Shown: in pieces, positions 1-8,975 of the stretch | Numbering within the stretch: position 1 is the first letter of the stretch | Layout: every line of letters begins with the position of its first letter | Origin: Pseudomonas spelaei | GTDB taxonomy: Bacteria > Pseudomonadota > Gammaproteobacteria > Pseudomonadales > Pseudomonadaceae | DNA length: 64,000 nt | Direction of reading: 5' to 3' | NCBI RefSeq assembly: GCF_009724245.1 | Contig: NZ_WNNK01000003.1 | Coordinates: 62,001-126,000 of the forward strand | The notes under the pieces: model-generated | The model's database searches: none | Told to the model about the DNA's origin: nothing | What the model saw: only the letters and a program-made list of their open reading frames with translations | Translations under genes and position numbers: made by a program

Positions 1-1
1 G

Positions 2-406
2 CATGACATCGACTTTGAAGTGCTGACGGCCGGTGAATACAAACGCACCCTGACGGTGTTTGGCGAAAACACCGAGAAGGGCCGGGAGAAGTTCCAGGAA
101 GACCTGGACATCACCCACCAGTTGTTCAAGAACTTCGTTGCACGTTACCGCCCACAGCTGGCCATTGATGAAGTCGCCACCGGTGAAGTCTGGCTGGGTG
201 TCGCGGCCCTGGACAAACAATTGGTGGACGAACTGCAAACCAGTGACGAATACCTGGCCTCCAAGGCCAAGACCGCCGAGCTGTACCACCTGCACTATGC
301 CGAGCGCAAAAGCCTGCAAGAGCGGGTTGGCCTGGCGGCCAGCGGTTCGGTGGACCGGGTGTTGTTGACCTGGTGGAGTCGCTTGACCCAGCAGCGGTTC
401 TGGTAA
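2..406 (+). CDS. sohB: SohB-type S49 peptidase, 3' end only
   Basis: This is the C-terminal part of a SohB/SppA-like inner-membrane serine protease; the start lies before the window. The frame is open from base 2 and ends at TAA 404-406. The visible stretch has the family's closing segment, including FEVLTAGEYKRTLTVFGEN, then LFKNFVARYRP and the GEVWLGVAALDKQLVDEL strand-turn, and ends in a hydrophobic/aromatic tail (LLTWWSRLTQQRFW). Family members cleave membrane-associated peptides, with catalytic Ser and Lys further upstream, outside this window. Identification rests on recalled similarity of this tail to Pseudomonas SohB. Confidence 0.85.
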   Translation, partial: HDIDFEVLTAGEYKRTLTVFGENTEKGREKFQEDLDITHQLFKNFVARYRPQLAIDEVATGEVWLGVAALDKQLVDELQTSDEYLASKAKTAELYHLHYAERKSLQERVGLAASGSVDRVLLTWWSRLTQQRFW

Positions 407-419
407 TAACCGGTCGACA

Positions 420-808
420 GTGTATTCAGGGGTATTGCAACGTCAGGTTCAGGCGTTCTGCGCTGACGTCTCCGATGTCAGCCTCAATGTGGGCGAGAGC
501 CCAATGGCGAGGTGATCGGGATTGGTAATGGAAGGGCGTTATGACATCCCTGCGCCGATGGCGTGGGGGCGGTACGCTTGAACAGCGAAGGCTTTGTCTT
601 GACGCTGCCTCAGGCATCCCGGTTGCTGGGGTTGAAGGCGACCAACTGCGGGCACTTGCAGAATGAGACGCTCATCCTGCCCGATCAGATCAGCGGCACG
701 CTGCAAGTCGCCGCTCAGAGCGGTTATACGCCGCGCCTGGGGTCTCGGTCGGGTGGGGTGGTGGCGGTGATTGCGTCGTATGTTGACCGGGTCATGCGAC
801 CTCAATGA
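420..808 (+). pseudogene. Unrecognised ORF, probably gene debris
   Basis: About 470 bases between sohB and the isocyanide gene hold no convincing intact gene. The best open stretch is 563-808 (81 codons, GTG start), reading MGAVRLNSEGFVLTLPQAS and ending YVDRVMRPQ. Upstream, other frames read fragments such as QVQAFCADVSDVSLNV (from about 437) and IGIGNGRA (about 517) that look protein-like but are split by stops and frame changes. That pattern fits a decayed gene. I do not recognise the family. No clear ribosome-binding site precedes the GTG. Confidence 0.3.
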
Positions 809-883
809 ATAACCGTTTAAGTGACCTTAGGGACAATGCTCATGCTTGATCAGCACTCTCGGTCGATTCGTCTTTGTCGTTAC

Positions 884-2755
884 TTACACTTCCCTGACCG
901 TTGATTGTACAGCGGGGAGCTCTGGTTGCAGCTGAATTCGCCAAAGCTCTCGGTGGCCTTTGAATGCTGTTCGCCCGTGTAGGACTGTATGATTATTTAC
1001 CAAAACAATGTCCCCGGTCCGAAATTCAAGAGTGAGATGATTTGCGTCGTTCAACGCGATGGCTGTTATTTCTTTTTCCAGTGTAGTGATGTCGTCATAT
1101 AAGGGTGACTCTAATATTCTTGAATAATTGAATTGCACGCTGCCGGGATGGCTCTCCTCATCCCACATCTGCCACCAACGCAGTAGCTCTTTTTCTGTTC
1201 CAGGTACCGTCATGATGAGAGGGTAGTTTCTTTCTGTTCCACCAAAATAGGAGAGCCTGGTTCTATAAGCCAGTGTGGTTTCACGAAATGCTTTTCTCTT
1301 TCTTCCATTTATGGTGAGAGGAACCATGGAAGAGTTAATAATGGTGCTCAGGCCGCCCTCGGAGCTTTCATTGCTTTTGCAGTAGAGCAAGAACTCTTTC
1401 GGTGTGTATTCGTGATATTTGTGCTTGGTTTGATCGATTTTCATATAAGGTGGAGGAGAAACCATGTCCCAATGAAAAGGTAATGCTTCTTCTGATGTTA
1501 CGGAAGATGTATATCCTTGTGTCTCTAACTCTGGCTTTACAATGTGGGTGGCGCCAAAGCTCCATTCCAAAAACTGACCTCTTCCCGAATACCATGATTC
1601 TAGATCATTGACTGTTTCAAATGTCTTTAAGTTTCGAAAAATTAATATGCCGAACTCATTCAATAAATTGCTTATTGCGATGTTGCTGATTTCGGATATG
1701 TTAAGGTCTGTGCTCGTGCTTTCGATGAATAAAGCGAAGTCCTCTTTGCGTAATGAGAATTTTATTTTTTTTAAGTATTCTCTCGAGTTAGGGTTTGGTG
1801 TTGGAAGCTCCAATAAAAGCCATGCTCTGTCTTCAAAATAAATTGGAGATATAATGCTCTGATGATTCTCGCCTTGGCAGGTCGCAGAATTTCGTCTATC
1901 GATCAGGTATTTTCCGGTTGCTGCTGAGAACGTTACGCAGTTATGCCAGGGTGTCTTGAATAAGCTTTTATCAAAAAGTTGGAGTGTATGCTTTGCGCTC
2001 TCATCAGGATGATGGTGAATACTCAAGCGGATATGGTGTGGAAAGGTCTGATGGAGAAAATTATCTAGCGCGACGCCTTGCGTCATCATGCCTCGGGCGA
2101 TTTCCGAGATTCGTTTGTTTCTTTTGGACTTTCCAAGTGAACCGATAAGGGCTTTCTGATCGTCACCCATAAATTTTTTTAGTGAAATGTATTTTTTACG
2201 TACACTGCTATCGGTAGCGATTACTTTGTCTAGTGTGCTTTCATATGTTTCATCCCCGTAGAGTTCCCATAGAATATCCATTTGCTCGTCATCGTTGTAC
2301 GAGGCGAAGGCCTCATGGTCTGACAGTGATTTCAGTTCCAGCGCACCATCGCAGTTGAAAGCATTGATTATTTTTTTCAAGCCTTCTCGATAGCGATAAT
2401 AACTTTTTGCTTCTACGGATATATATTTTGAAAATGTGTGGTAGTCTGAGAATATGGTGAATTTTACGCCGTGTTCATATACTTCTTCGATTTTTCTTAT
2501 GGTAGACACGATTTTTTTCAGAGCGAGCCACTCAGCCATGTCAGGAGTGTCGGATAGGCATTTTTCTGCGCTGATGCTCTTACATGGAAAGGCAGGAAGA
2601 AGAAATTTTAACGGTTGGTTGCAGGTGATGCTGTCAATCACTTGTTGTTTGAGTAGCTTGTAGCCGTAGGTGGATTTGTCGCGGCTCAAAAAAAGCTCTT
2701 CGTACATGATGCCGACTAACTCGTTTGAAATTTTTTCTGTTTTGAACGTTTGCAT
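884..2755 (-). CDS. Isocyanide synthase (PvcA/IsnA-like) fused to Fe(II)/2OG dioxygenase (PvcB/IsnB-like)
   Basis: A 623-residue two-domain protein. Residues ~1-320 match the DIT1/PvcA isocyanide synthase family: KFLLPAFPCKS (50-60), the LSDTPDMAEWLALK block (67-80), VKFTIFSDYHTFSKYI (97-112), IHHHPDESAKHTLQLFD (246-262) and TPWHNCVTF (268-276). These enzymes convert the amino group of Tyr or Trp to an isocyanide using ribulose-5-phosphate. Residues ~345-615 form a TauD/PvcB-type dioxygenase with HWD (H428, D430) and distal H593 in VLHGRTAF for iron, and Arg near 602-606 for 2-oxoglutarate. Such partners desaturate or decarboxylate the isocyanide acid. The two activities are usually separate genes; here they are one chain. 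The gene is clearly more AT-rich than its neighbours and has no biosynthetic partner genes, so recent acquisition is likely. Substrate is unknown. Confidence 0.85.
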   Translation of the reverse strand: MQTFKTEKISNELVGIMYEELFLSRDKSTYGYKLLKQQVIDSITCNQPLKFLLPAFPCKSISAEKCLSDTPDMAEWLALKKIVSTIRKIEEVYEHGVKFTIFSDYHTFSKYISVEAKSYYRYREGLKKIINAFNCDGALELKSLSDHEAFASYNDDEQMDILWELYGDETYESTLDKVIATDSSVRKKYISLKKFMGDDQKALIGSLGKSKRNKRISEIARGMMTQGVALDNFLHQTFPHHIRLSIHHHPDESAKHTLQLFDKSLFKTPWHNCVTFSAATGKYLIDRRNSATCQGENHQSIISPIYFEDRAWLLLELPTPNPNSREYLKKIKFSLRKEDFALFIESTSTDLNISEISNIAISNLLNEFGILIFRNLKTFETVNDLESWYSGRGQFLEWSFGATHIVKPELETQGYTSSVTSEEALPFHWDMVSPPPYMKIDQTKHKYHEYTPKEFLLYCKSNESSEGGLSTIINSSMVPLTINGRKRKAFRETTLAYRTRLSYFGGTERNYPLIMTVPGTEKELLRWWQMWDEESHPGSVQFNYSRILESPLYDDITTLEKEITAIALNDANHLTLEFRTGDIVLVNNHTVLHGRTAFKGHRELWRIQLQPELPAVQSTVREV

Positions 2756-3052
2756 TTAAGGATTGCCGCTCTTTACTGGGTGAATAGAGTGTGGTTTGTG
2801 CGGATGCGGTTGGCGGGGTTGCTTGTGGGCGGTTTTATGTGTGGTTTAGTTGATGCTAAAACCCATGTAAGTCATTGTTAAGCGGTGAGCTTAAGGTTGA
2901 GAATTTATATCAATTTGATATTGCGCAATCTGTAGGAAAAATCTCGATTACGCTTTTTGGGGGGCAAGTGGGCTTTTTGAAGGGGCAGGAGAGGGAACTC
3001 TTTGGCTTATAGGGGCTGGCATTGCACCGGTGCCCCGTTGAGCTATCAGGTT
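2756..3052. other. AT-rich intergenic region
   Basis: No gene was seen. It lies upstream of the minus-strand isocyanide gene, so it should hold that gene's promoter, and downstream of dhaL. The AT-richness of the acquired gene continues to about 2960. No strong terminator hairpin or clear sigma-70 promoter was evident by eye. Confidence 0.5.
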
Positions 3053-3697
3053 TTATAAAAGTCTAGGCTGCACCGAATCCGCCAGCCGGGTCAGGATCAA
3101 ACAGCACGACACTGCCCCCGCATCCAGTACTCCTAACGAACGTTCCCCCAGTCGGCTGGCGCGGCCGATTTTCGCCACAAGGTCCTTGGTTGAGTCACGC
3201 CCTTGAGACGCCGCACTTTTCATCGCGTCCAGGGCGTCGCTGAACGATGCGCCGGACGCATGGGCCTGCTCAAACGCTTCCACCGCCGGAATCAGGGTGT
3301 CCATCAAACACTTGTCACCCACGCCCGCTTCGGTGATGTCTTGCAAGGACGTGAGGCCGCCCCGCAACAAGTGAGCAAAGGTGGTGGCATCAATCTCGTC
3401 GCTGCCGCGTACTTCATCTGCCATGCCAATAAACAGGCTGCCATACAGCGGCCCCATGGAGCCGCCGATGCCTTCCATCAGGCTCAAGGTCAGCTCGTCC
3501 AGGGCTTCGGCCAGGGTCAATTGGCGGCCTTCAATGGTACGGCCGCAATGGGCAAAACCCTTGGCCATGTTGATGCCGTGGTCACCATCACCGATGGCGC
3601 CGTCGACTTCACTCAAATAGTCGCGGTTGGCGACGATCACGCTCACCAGGTCAGTGATGATGGCGCTGCCGTCATGGGTGGAGAAATGCTGGTTCAT
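3053..3697 (-). CDS. dhaL: Dihydroxyacetone/erythrulose kinase, ADP/ATP-binding subunit (DhaL-like)
   Basis: A 214-residue DhaL-type nucleotide-binding subunit. The Mg-ATP site is seen as D-G-A-I-G-D-G-D-H-G (residues ~33-42, Asp cluster), with GIGGSMGPLYG (~76-86), GVGDKCLMDTLIP (~125-137) and SQGRDSTKDLVAKIGRAS (~168-185), all typical of the family. It works with DhaK, which binds the keto-sugar; together they phosphorylate dihydroxyacetone or a C4 ketose. Start is ATG with GGAG close upstream and only 3 bases after dhaK, so the two are translated from one mRNA. It is the last gene of the minus-strand tetritol operon. Confidence 0.88.
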   Translation of the reverse strand: MNQHFSTHDGSAIITDLVSVIVANRDYLSEVDGAIGDGDHGINMAKGFAHCGRTIEGRQLTLAEALDELTLSLMEGIGGSMGPLYGSLFIGMADEVRGSDEIDATTFAHLLRGGLTSLQDITEAGVGDKCLMDTLIPAVEAFEQAHASGASFSDALDAMKSAASQGRDSTKDLVAKIGRASRLGERSLGVLDAGAVSCCLILTRLADSVQPRLL

Positions 3698-3700
3698 GGT

Positions 3701-4702
3701 TCACTCCGCCTGGGTCATGCCGATGGAGCGGCAAGGGTGGTCGATCAGGGTTTTCAGCTCGGCATCCAGGCCCAGCAAGGTCAAGGTCACGCCCATCATC
3801 TCCAGCGACGTGAAGTAGTTGCCGACGTAGCAGCGATGGATCTTCAGGCCCTTGGCCTTGAGCTGTTGCTCGACCTCGGCGTAGAAAATATACAGCTCCA
3901 TCACCGGCGTTGCGCCCAGGCCCGAAACCAGCACCACCACGCTGTCGTCCTGGCTGAAATCACGGTCGGCGAGAATCGGCGCCAGCATGCGTTCGGCCAT
4001 GGCGGCGGCGGACTCGATGGGGATCACTTCAATGCCCGGCTCGCCGTGATGGCCGATGCCCAGTTCCATCTGGCCGTCCGGGATCTGGAAATTCGGCTTG
4101 CCCACCGCCGCAATGGTGCAGGGCGTAAGGCCGATGCCGATGGAGCGGCAGTGGTCGACGGCTTTCTGTGCGACACGAATCACCCCGTCCAGGTCGTAAT
4201 GCTGCGCGGCGGCGGCACCGCCAACTTTCCACATGAAGATTTCCCCGGCCACGCCACGACGCTTGGCGATGTCGGCTTTAGGCGCCGAGGCTACGTCGTC
4301 GTTGGCGACCACGGTGCGGATCTGCATGTCTTTGCTGGCGGCCATTTTCATTGCCAGCTTCACGTTCATATTGTCGCCGGCATAGTTGCCGTACAGGCAC
4401 GCCACACCGGCCCCGTGGTCGGCAGCGCGGAAGGCGTCGAAGAAGCTTTTGGCGGTGGGCGAAGAAAAAATCTCGCCGACGGCCACGGCATCTACCAGGC
4501 CAGGGCCCACGTAGCCGAGAAAGGCGGGTTCATGGCCGGAGCCGCCGCCGGTGACGATGCCTACCTGGCCCTGGCGGGAAGGTTTGGCCTTGCTGATGAC
4601 CCGGGGATTGCTGCCGCTTTGGCACAGCTCTGGATGGGCGACCAGAATGCCGCGCAGCATATCCTCGACCACGTGGTCCGGATCATTGATCACTCGATTC
4701 AT
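3701..4702 (-). CDS. dhaK: Dihydroxyacetone/erythrulose kinase, substrate-binding subunit (DhaK-like)
   Basis: A 333-residue DhaK domain protein. TGGGSGHEPAFLGYVG (~51-66) is the substrate-pocket loop, GNYAGDNMNV (~105-114) follows, and GIGHHGEPG (~220-228) carries the His that binds the ketose covalently as a hemiaminal. The start has an AGGAAA Shine-Dalgarno. Dedicated two-subunit kinases next to polyol dehydrogenases usually act on erythrulose rather than on glycolytic DHA (compare LerK/DerK of the mycobacterial tetritol pathways). The neighbours EltD-like, SDR and RpiB-like support a C4 substrate, but plain DHA kinase activity cannot be excluded. Confidence 0.88.
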   Translation of the reverse strand: MNRVINDPDHVVEDMLRGILVAHPELCQSGSNPRVISKAKPSRQGQVGIVTGGGSGHEPAFLGYVGPGLVDAVAVGEIFSSPTAKSFFDAFRAADHGAGVACLYGNYAGDNMNVKLAMKMAASKDMQIRTVVANDDVASAPKADIAKRRGVAGEIFMWKVGGAAAAQHYDLDGVIRVAQKAVDHCRSIGIGLTPCTIAAVGKPNFQIPDGQMELGIGHHGEPGIEVIPIESAAAMAERMLAPILADRDFSQDDSVVVLVSGLGATPVMELYIFYAEVEQQLKAKGLKIHRCYVGNYFTSLEMMGVTLTLLGLDAELKTLIDHPCRSIGMTQAE

Positions 4703-4747
4703 AACGCGGTTTCCTGTGTTCTTGTTTTAATGTGTGGGCCGGTTTTT

Positions 4748-4851
4748 TGTGGGAGTCGGGCTTGCCCGCGATGCAGGCGACTCGGTCTGTCATGAGCACC
4801 GAGTCGATGCTATCGCAGGCAAGCCAGCTCCCACACAAGCCTGGCTCCCAC
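4748..4851. repeat. REP palindrome pair plus extra half
   Basis: Inverted copies of a Pseudomonas REP unit: TGTGGGAGTCGGGCTTGCC at the left, GCAGGCAAGCCAGCTCCCAC on the right, and a further partial copy ending at 4851 (CTGGCTCCCACA). It lies between dhaK and the EltD-like gene inside the operon, where it could cause partial termination or mRNA stabilisation. Confidence 0.9.
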
Positions 4852-4874
4852 AGAGATACGTGTCGTTGCGAAAA

Positions 4875-5984
4875 TCAGGGTTCGAGTACGACTTTAAGGG
4901 ACTTGTCCCCGCGCTCCATCACCGCAAATGCTTCCTTGAAGTCCGCGAGCGCAAATGTGTGGGTCACCACGTCGCGCATGTCGATCTTGCGGTTACCGAT
5001 AAAATCGATGGCCCGCGGGTACATGTACGGGCCCAGGTGTGAGCCCAGCACGTCCAGTTCCTTGCGGTCGCCGATGATCGACCAATCTACCGTGGCCTCG
5101 TCGTTGAAGACGCTGAATTCGACGAAACGCCCCAGTTTGCGCAGCATCGCCAGGCCCTGGTTGACCGCCTTGTGATGCCCGGTGGCTTCGATATAGATGT
5201 CGCAGCCATAACCGTCGGTGATCTCGCGGATCTTCGCCATCACATCGACTTCGGCCGGGTTCCACACCTCGTCCGCGCCCATGCGCAAGGCGAGGGCGGC
5301 GCGTTCGGGTTTCATGTCGAGGACGATGAGTTTTTTCGGGTTGCGCATGCGCACCGCGCCGATAATCCCCAGGCCCAGTGTGCCGGCCCCGGCGACCACC
5401 ACGATGTCATCGAAATCGACGTTGGCCCGTTCGGCGGCGTGCAGCGAGCAGGCCAGCGGTTCGATCAGGATCGCTTCCTCCGGGGCGATGGAATCCGGCA
5501 CTTTGTGGATGATGCCTTCCTTGGTGAAAATCATGTACTGGGCCATGGCGCCCTGGACGTTGTTCTGGAAGCCGTAGAGGTCGTGTTTCTGGCACATCCA
5601 GTACTGACCGTGATTGCAGAAGCGGCAACCCCAGCACGGCACGATCTGTTCGGAAATCACTCGGTCACCGACCTTCACTCCGCGCTTTTCAGCGCCCGGG
5701 CCGAGGGCGACCACGCGGCAGACAAACTCATGACCGGGGATCATCGGTGGCTTGACGTAGCGTGGCTGCTCGGCGTCGCCCCAGAACGACGGCGCGCCGC
5801 GATAGGTCTTGATATCGCCCATACAAATGCCGCACAGCTCGACCTTGGTGAGGATTTCATCGGGGCCGGGTGTCGGCACGTCGACGGTTTCCAGGCGGTA
5901 GTCTTCGGGGCCATGGCAGACCACGGCTTGCATGGTCTTGGGGATGACGGGAGACAGTTGTTCGGACGTGCGTTCGGTGGACAT
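4875..5984 (-). CDS. eltD: Zinc-dependent erythritol/L-threitol dehydrogenase (EltD-like)
   Basis: A 369-residue medium-chain dehydrogenase. The N-terminal catalytic domain has CGICMGD (catalytic Zn Cys), PGHEF (Zn His-Glu) and the structural zinc loop CWGCRFCNHGQYWMC; the nucleotide fold GAGTLGLG lies in the middle. The blocks GDRVISEQIVPCW and VDWSIIGDRKELDVLGSHLG are the ones I associate with erythritol/L-threitol dehydrogenases. Expected reaction: NAD-linked oxidation of a tetritol to erythrulose. I chose the ATG at 5984, which has GAGG about 9 bases upstream; a GTG at 5999 is the longer alternative. Polyol specificity is inferred from family and context. Confidence 0.82.
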   Translation of the reverse strand: MSTERTSEQLSPVIPKTMQAVVCHGPEDYRLETVDVPTPGPDEILTKVELCGICMGDIKTYRGAPSFWGDAEQPRYVKPPMIPGHEFVCRVVALGPGAEKRGVKVGDRVISEQIVPCWGCRFCNHGQYWMCQKHDLYGFQNNVQGAMAQYMIFTKEGIIHKVPDSIAPEEAILIEPLACSLHAAERANVDFDDIVVVAGAGTLGLGIIGAVRMRNPKKLIVLDMKPERAALALRMGADEVWNPAEVDVMAKIREITDGYGCDIYIEATGHHKAVNQGLAMLRKLGRFVEFSVFNDEATVDWSIIGDRKELDVLGSHLGPYMYPRAIDFIGNRKIDMRDVVTHTFALADFKEAFAVMERGDKSLKVVLEP

Positions 5985-6012
5985 GACGATAAACCTCACG
6001 ACAAAAGGTGAA

Positions 6013-6768
6013 TTATTGAATGCTGTAGCCGCCGTCGATCATCACGTTTTCGCCGGTGATCATCTTGGCGGCATCGCTGAGCAGGTACAGCGCCAGCCCG
6101 GCGATTTCCTCCGGCAGGGCGAAGCGGCCCGCCGGGATCTGCAATTTGGCGCGTTCGCCCAGCTCGCCCGCCCAGGCCTTCTTGCCCAGGGCGGTTTCAA
6201 CGATGGTGGGGGAGATGGCGTTGACGTTGATGTGCGGCGCCCATTCCATGGCCAGCACCTTGGTCATGCCGACGATGGCCGCCTTGCTCGCGCAGTAGGC
6301 GACGTGGCGATCGAGGCCGATCACCGCCGCCTGGGAAGCCAGGTTGATGATGCGTCCGCTGCCCTGGGCAAGCATGTGCCGGGCGCAGGCCTGGGCCACG
6401 AAGAAGCTGGCCTTGAGGTTGATGTCGAGGGTGGTGTCCCAGGCGTTTTCGCTGACGTCCACGGCCTTGTCCAGCATCACGACACCGGCGCTGTTGACCA
6501 GGTAATCCAGGCGTTTGAAGTGATCGAACACGTAATCGACGGTGCTTTGCACCTGATCGAGCTGGCGCAGGTCCACGGCAATGCCGATGTTCCCGGCGCC
6601 GAGGCTGGCGGCCACGTCGACGACGGCCGGGTCACGGTCGAGCAGGGCGACCCGCGCGCCGCGTTCCACCAGCAGGCTGGCACAGGCCAGGCCAATCCCG
6701 GCGGCCCCGCCGGTGATCACGGCGCAGCGGCCGGTGAGGTCGAAGGCCTGATTCCAGAATCCAGACAT
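6013..6768 (-). CDS. Short-chain dehydrogenase, D-threitol dehydrogenase-like
   Basis: A 251-residue classical SDR. It shows the Rossmann motif TGGAAGIG near residue 17, NSAG at ~90, catalytic Ser in NLASQ and Tyr-Lys in YCASK, and C-terminal ITGENVMIDGGYS. The ATG at 6768 is preferred over 6774 because AAGGAG is then 8 bases away instead of 2. In tetritol operons an SDR partner (DthD type) oxidises D-threitol to D-erythrulose while the zinc enzyme handles erythritol/L-threitol; that division of labour is inferred here. It is followed 28 bases later by eltD. Confidence 0.75.
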   Translation of the reverse strand: MSGFWNQAFDLTGRCAVITGGAAGIGLACASLLVERGARVALLDRDPAVVDVAASLGAGNIGIAVDLRQLDQVQSTVDYVFDHFKRLDYLVNSAGVVMLDKAVDVSENAWDTTLDINLKASFFVAQACARHMLAQGSGRIINLASQAAVIGLDRHVAYCASKAAIVGMTKVLAMEWAPHINVNAISPTIVETALGKKAWAGELGERAKLQIPAGRFALPEEIAGLALYLLSDAAKMITGENVMIDGGYSIQ

Positions 6769-6821
6769 GAACATGACTCCTTCTTGCTGACAGTGCAGAT
6801 CTAATGGTGGACTCGGTTAAG

Positions 6822-6909
6822 TGTGGGAGCTGGCTTGCCTGCGATGGCATCGATCGGATGCACCTGATGCACCGAGGTGCCTGCATCGCAGGCAAGCCAG
6901 CTCCCACAT
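6822..6909. repeat. REP palindrome pair
   Basis: Two REP units in inverted orientation (TGTGGGAGCTGGCTTGCCTG ... CAGGCAAGCCAGCTCCCACA) separated by a degenerate spacer. It lies between the binding-protein gene and the SDR gene, a common site for differential expression of a binding protein over downstream genes. Confidence 0.93.
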
Positions 6910-6920
6910 TGACCGCGTTG

Positions 6921-7928
6921 CTACTTACCGCCACTGACTTGCTGATACAGCGCATCGGCATTGGCGTTGGTCACCGGTACCCACGGCAGGATGTAGTTCT
7001 TGTCGGTACCGTCACCCCATTTCACGTCCTTGGCATAGCGCTCCCAGATCACCGACTTGGGTTTGTAATCCTTACCGGCCAGGGCGCGCAGCGCGACATC
7101 GAGCGCACCTTGGGATTGGGCCTGGGCGTCTTGCAGGAAGGTGATGACTTCATCTTTCTTCACGGCCTGGATCGCATCCGGCATGCCGTCGATGGACGTC
7201 ACCGGCACATCCTTGAATGACAAACCGTGGGACTTCAGCGCCTGCACGGCACCCAGGGCCATGTCGTCGTTCTGCGCGATCACCCCGTTGATGCCTTTGG
7301 GGTGGGCGTTCAGCCAGTCTTCCGTCAAGGTCAGGGCTTGGGCGCGGTCCCAGTTGGCGGTCTTTTTCTCGATGATCTTGATGTCCGGGTGCTTGCTCAG
7401 TACTTCCATCTCGCCCTTTTCCCGGTCGATCTGCGCCGACTGGCCAATCGGGCCCTGGATGATTACCACGTTGCCCTTACCCTTGAGCTTATCGACCATG
7501 GCCTGGGCCTGCAGGCGACCGCCCTCCACATCGTCGTTGCCCACGTACGGCACGTTGGCGTCGGCGACCTTGGCATTGGAGGCGATCACGACCACGTCAT
7601 TGGCCATGGCCGCCTTCACGGTGCCGACACCGGCCTTGGTGTCGATCGGCACAAAGAGGATGGCGTCGTAGTGCTGGGTCACCATGTTTTCAATCTGGTT
7701 GTTCTGGGTCAGCGCGTCGTAGTTGCCGTCGAACACGGTCAATTGCACGGTGCCGTCCTTGACCGCCGGGTGTTCCTTCAGCTCGCGGACCCAGTTCTGC
7801 ATGAACTGGCCCTTGAGCCCGTACACGGCGGCGCCGATCTTGTAGGTCTTGCCATCGGCGGCCAGGGCGATGCTGCTGGCGAGCAGGGAGAGTGCCGCGA
7901 CGGCGGCTAAAGTCGTACCCAATTTCAT
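6921..7928 (-). CDS. Periplasmic sugar/polyol-binding protein of an ABC importer (RbsB-like)
   Basis: A 335-residue type I periplasmic binding protein. Residues 1-23 form a signal peptide (MKLGTTLAAV...ALA, cleaved before ADG). The following fold is RbsB-like, with NQIENMVTQHYDAILFVPID, a VVIASNAKVADAN hinge strand and IAQNDDMALGAVQALK. It captures the substrate in the periplasm and presents it to the permease. GGAG precedes the ATG. From the operon it is expected to bind a tetritol such as erythritol or threitol; ligand residues cannot be assigned by eye. Confidence 0.88.
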   Translation of the reverse strand: MKLGTTLAAVAALSLLASSIALAADGKTYKIGAAVYGLKGQFMQNWVRELKEHPAVKDGTVQLTVFDGNYDALTQNNQIENMVTQHYDAILFVPIDTKAGVGTVKAAMANDVVVIASNAKVADANVPYVGNDDVEGGRLQAQAMVDKLKGKGNVVIIQGPIGQSAQIDREKGEMEVLSKHPDIKIIEKKTANWDRAQALTLTEDWLNAHPKGINGVIAQNDDMALGAVQALKSHGLSFKDVPVTSIDGMPDAIQAVKKDEVITFLQDAQAQSQGALDVALRALAGKDYKPKSVIWERYAKDVKWGDGTDKNYILPWVPVTNANADALYQQVSGGK

Positions 7929-7982
7929 GATGAGAACTCCGGTTATTGTTATGGTCGTTCAGTTCGGTTCAGAGCACAGGGA

Positions 7983-8975
7983 CTAGCGTTTTTTCTTGCG
8001 CCACACGTCAATCAGCACGGCGAGCACGATGATCAGGCCCTTGGCGACCTGCTGGTAATAGGAGGACACGCCGAGCAGGTTCAGGCCGTTGTTGATCACC
8101 CCGATCAGCAGGGCGCCGAACAGCGTGCCGACGATGCTGCCGGTGCCGCCCGAGAGGCTGGTGCCACCGATCACCACGGCGGCGATGGCGTCCAGCTCAT
8201 ACGACATGCCGGCCTGGGGCAGGGCGGAGGTGGTGCGTGCCGACAACACCACGCCGGCCAGCCCGGCGAGCAGCCCGGACACCACGTACACCGAAAACAT
8301 CACCTTGCGTACGCCGATCCCCGAGGTGCGTGCGCTCTTCTCGTTGCCGCCCACCGCATACACGTAGCGGCCGTAGGTGGTGTAGCGCAGCACCATCCAG
8401 AAAATCAGCGCCACCACCGCGAAGATGATGATCGGCACGCCGATCGGGCCGATCTTGCCGATGCCCAGCGCCAGGTAGGCGTCGGGCAGGTCGGTGACGG
8501 GGCTGCCGTCGTTGAGGATGAAGGTCATGCCTCGGGCTACGCTCAGCATGCCGAGGGTGGCGACAAAGGGGGGGATCGACAGGTTGGCAACCATGAAGCC
8601 GTTGACCACCCCGAGCATGGCGCCGGCAAACATCCCGGCACTGACCGCCGCCAGCAGGCCGTAGCCTTGGGTGGCGACCATCGCGCTACACAGCCCGGCA
8701 AAGGCCAGGATCGAGCCCACTGACAGGTCGATGCCCTTGGTCAGGATCACATAGGTCATGCCCACCGCGAGAATGCCGTTGATGGAGGTCTGGCGCAGGA
8801 TGTCCATCCAGTTGCGCCAGGTCATGAAGTATTCGCTGGAAAACGCCATCACCACGCACAGCAGGATAAACACCAGCGGCAGGCCGAAACGGTCGAGGGA
8901 CAGGCGCAGGCGGCTGCGCGGGGCGGCCTTGACTGGAGCGGCGACGGGTGTGGACAGGGTTGTTTTGGCGTTCAT
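7983..8975 (-). CDS. Sugar/polyol ABC transporter permease (RbsC-like)
   Basis: A 330-residue inner-membrane permease of the ribose/xylose branch, with about nine hydrophobic segments. Family signatures include GILAVGMTYVILTKGIDLSVGS (~70-91) and DAIAAVVIGGTSLSGGTGSIVGT (~261-283), the region that contacts the ATPase. Its ATG overlaps the stop codon of the upstream ATPase gene by 4 bases, so the two are translationally coupled. One permease gene implies a homodimer in the membrane. Confidence 0.9.
   Translation of the reverse strand: MNAKTTLSTPVAAPVKAAPRSRLRLSLDRFGLPLVFILLCVVMAFSSEYFMTWRNWMDILRQTSINGILAVGMTYVILTKGIDLSVGSILAFAGLCSAMVATQGYGLLAAVSAGMFAGAMLGVVNGFMVANLSIPPFVATLGMLSVARGMTFILNDGSPVTDLPDAYLALGIGKIGPIGVPIIIFAVVALIFWMVLRYTTYGRYVYAVGGNEKSARTSGIGVRKVMFSVYVVSGLLAGLAGVVLSARTTSALPQAGMSYELDAIAAVVIGGTSLSGGTGSIVGTLFGALLIGVINNGLNLLGVSSYYQQVAKGLIIVLAVLIDVWRKKKR

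Noticed and set aside
3203..4795. Plus-strand 530-codon frame
   Set aside because: Antisense shadow of dhaL and dhaK; His/Gln/Gly-rich composition, no ribosome site, and the minus-strand genes have clear family motifs.
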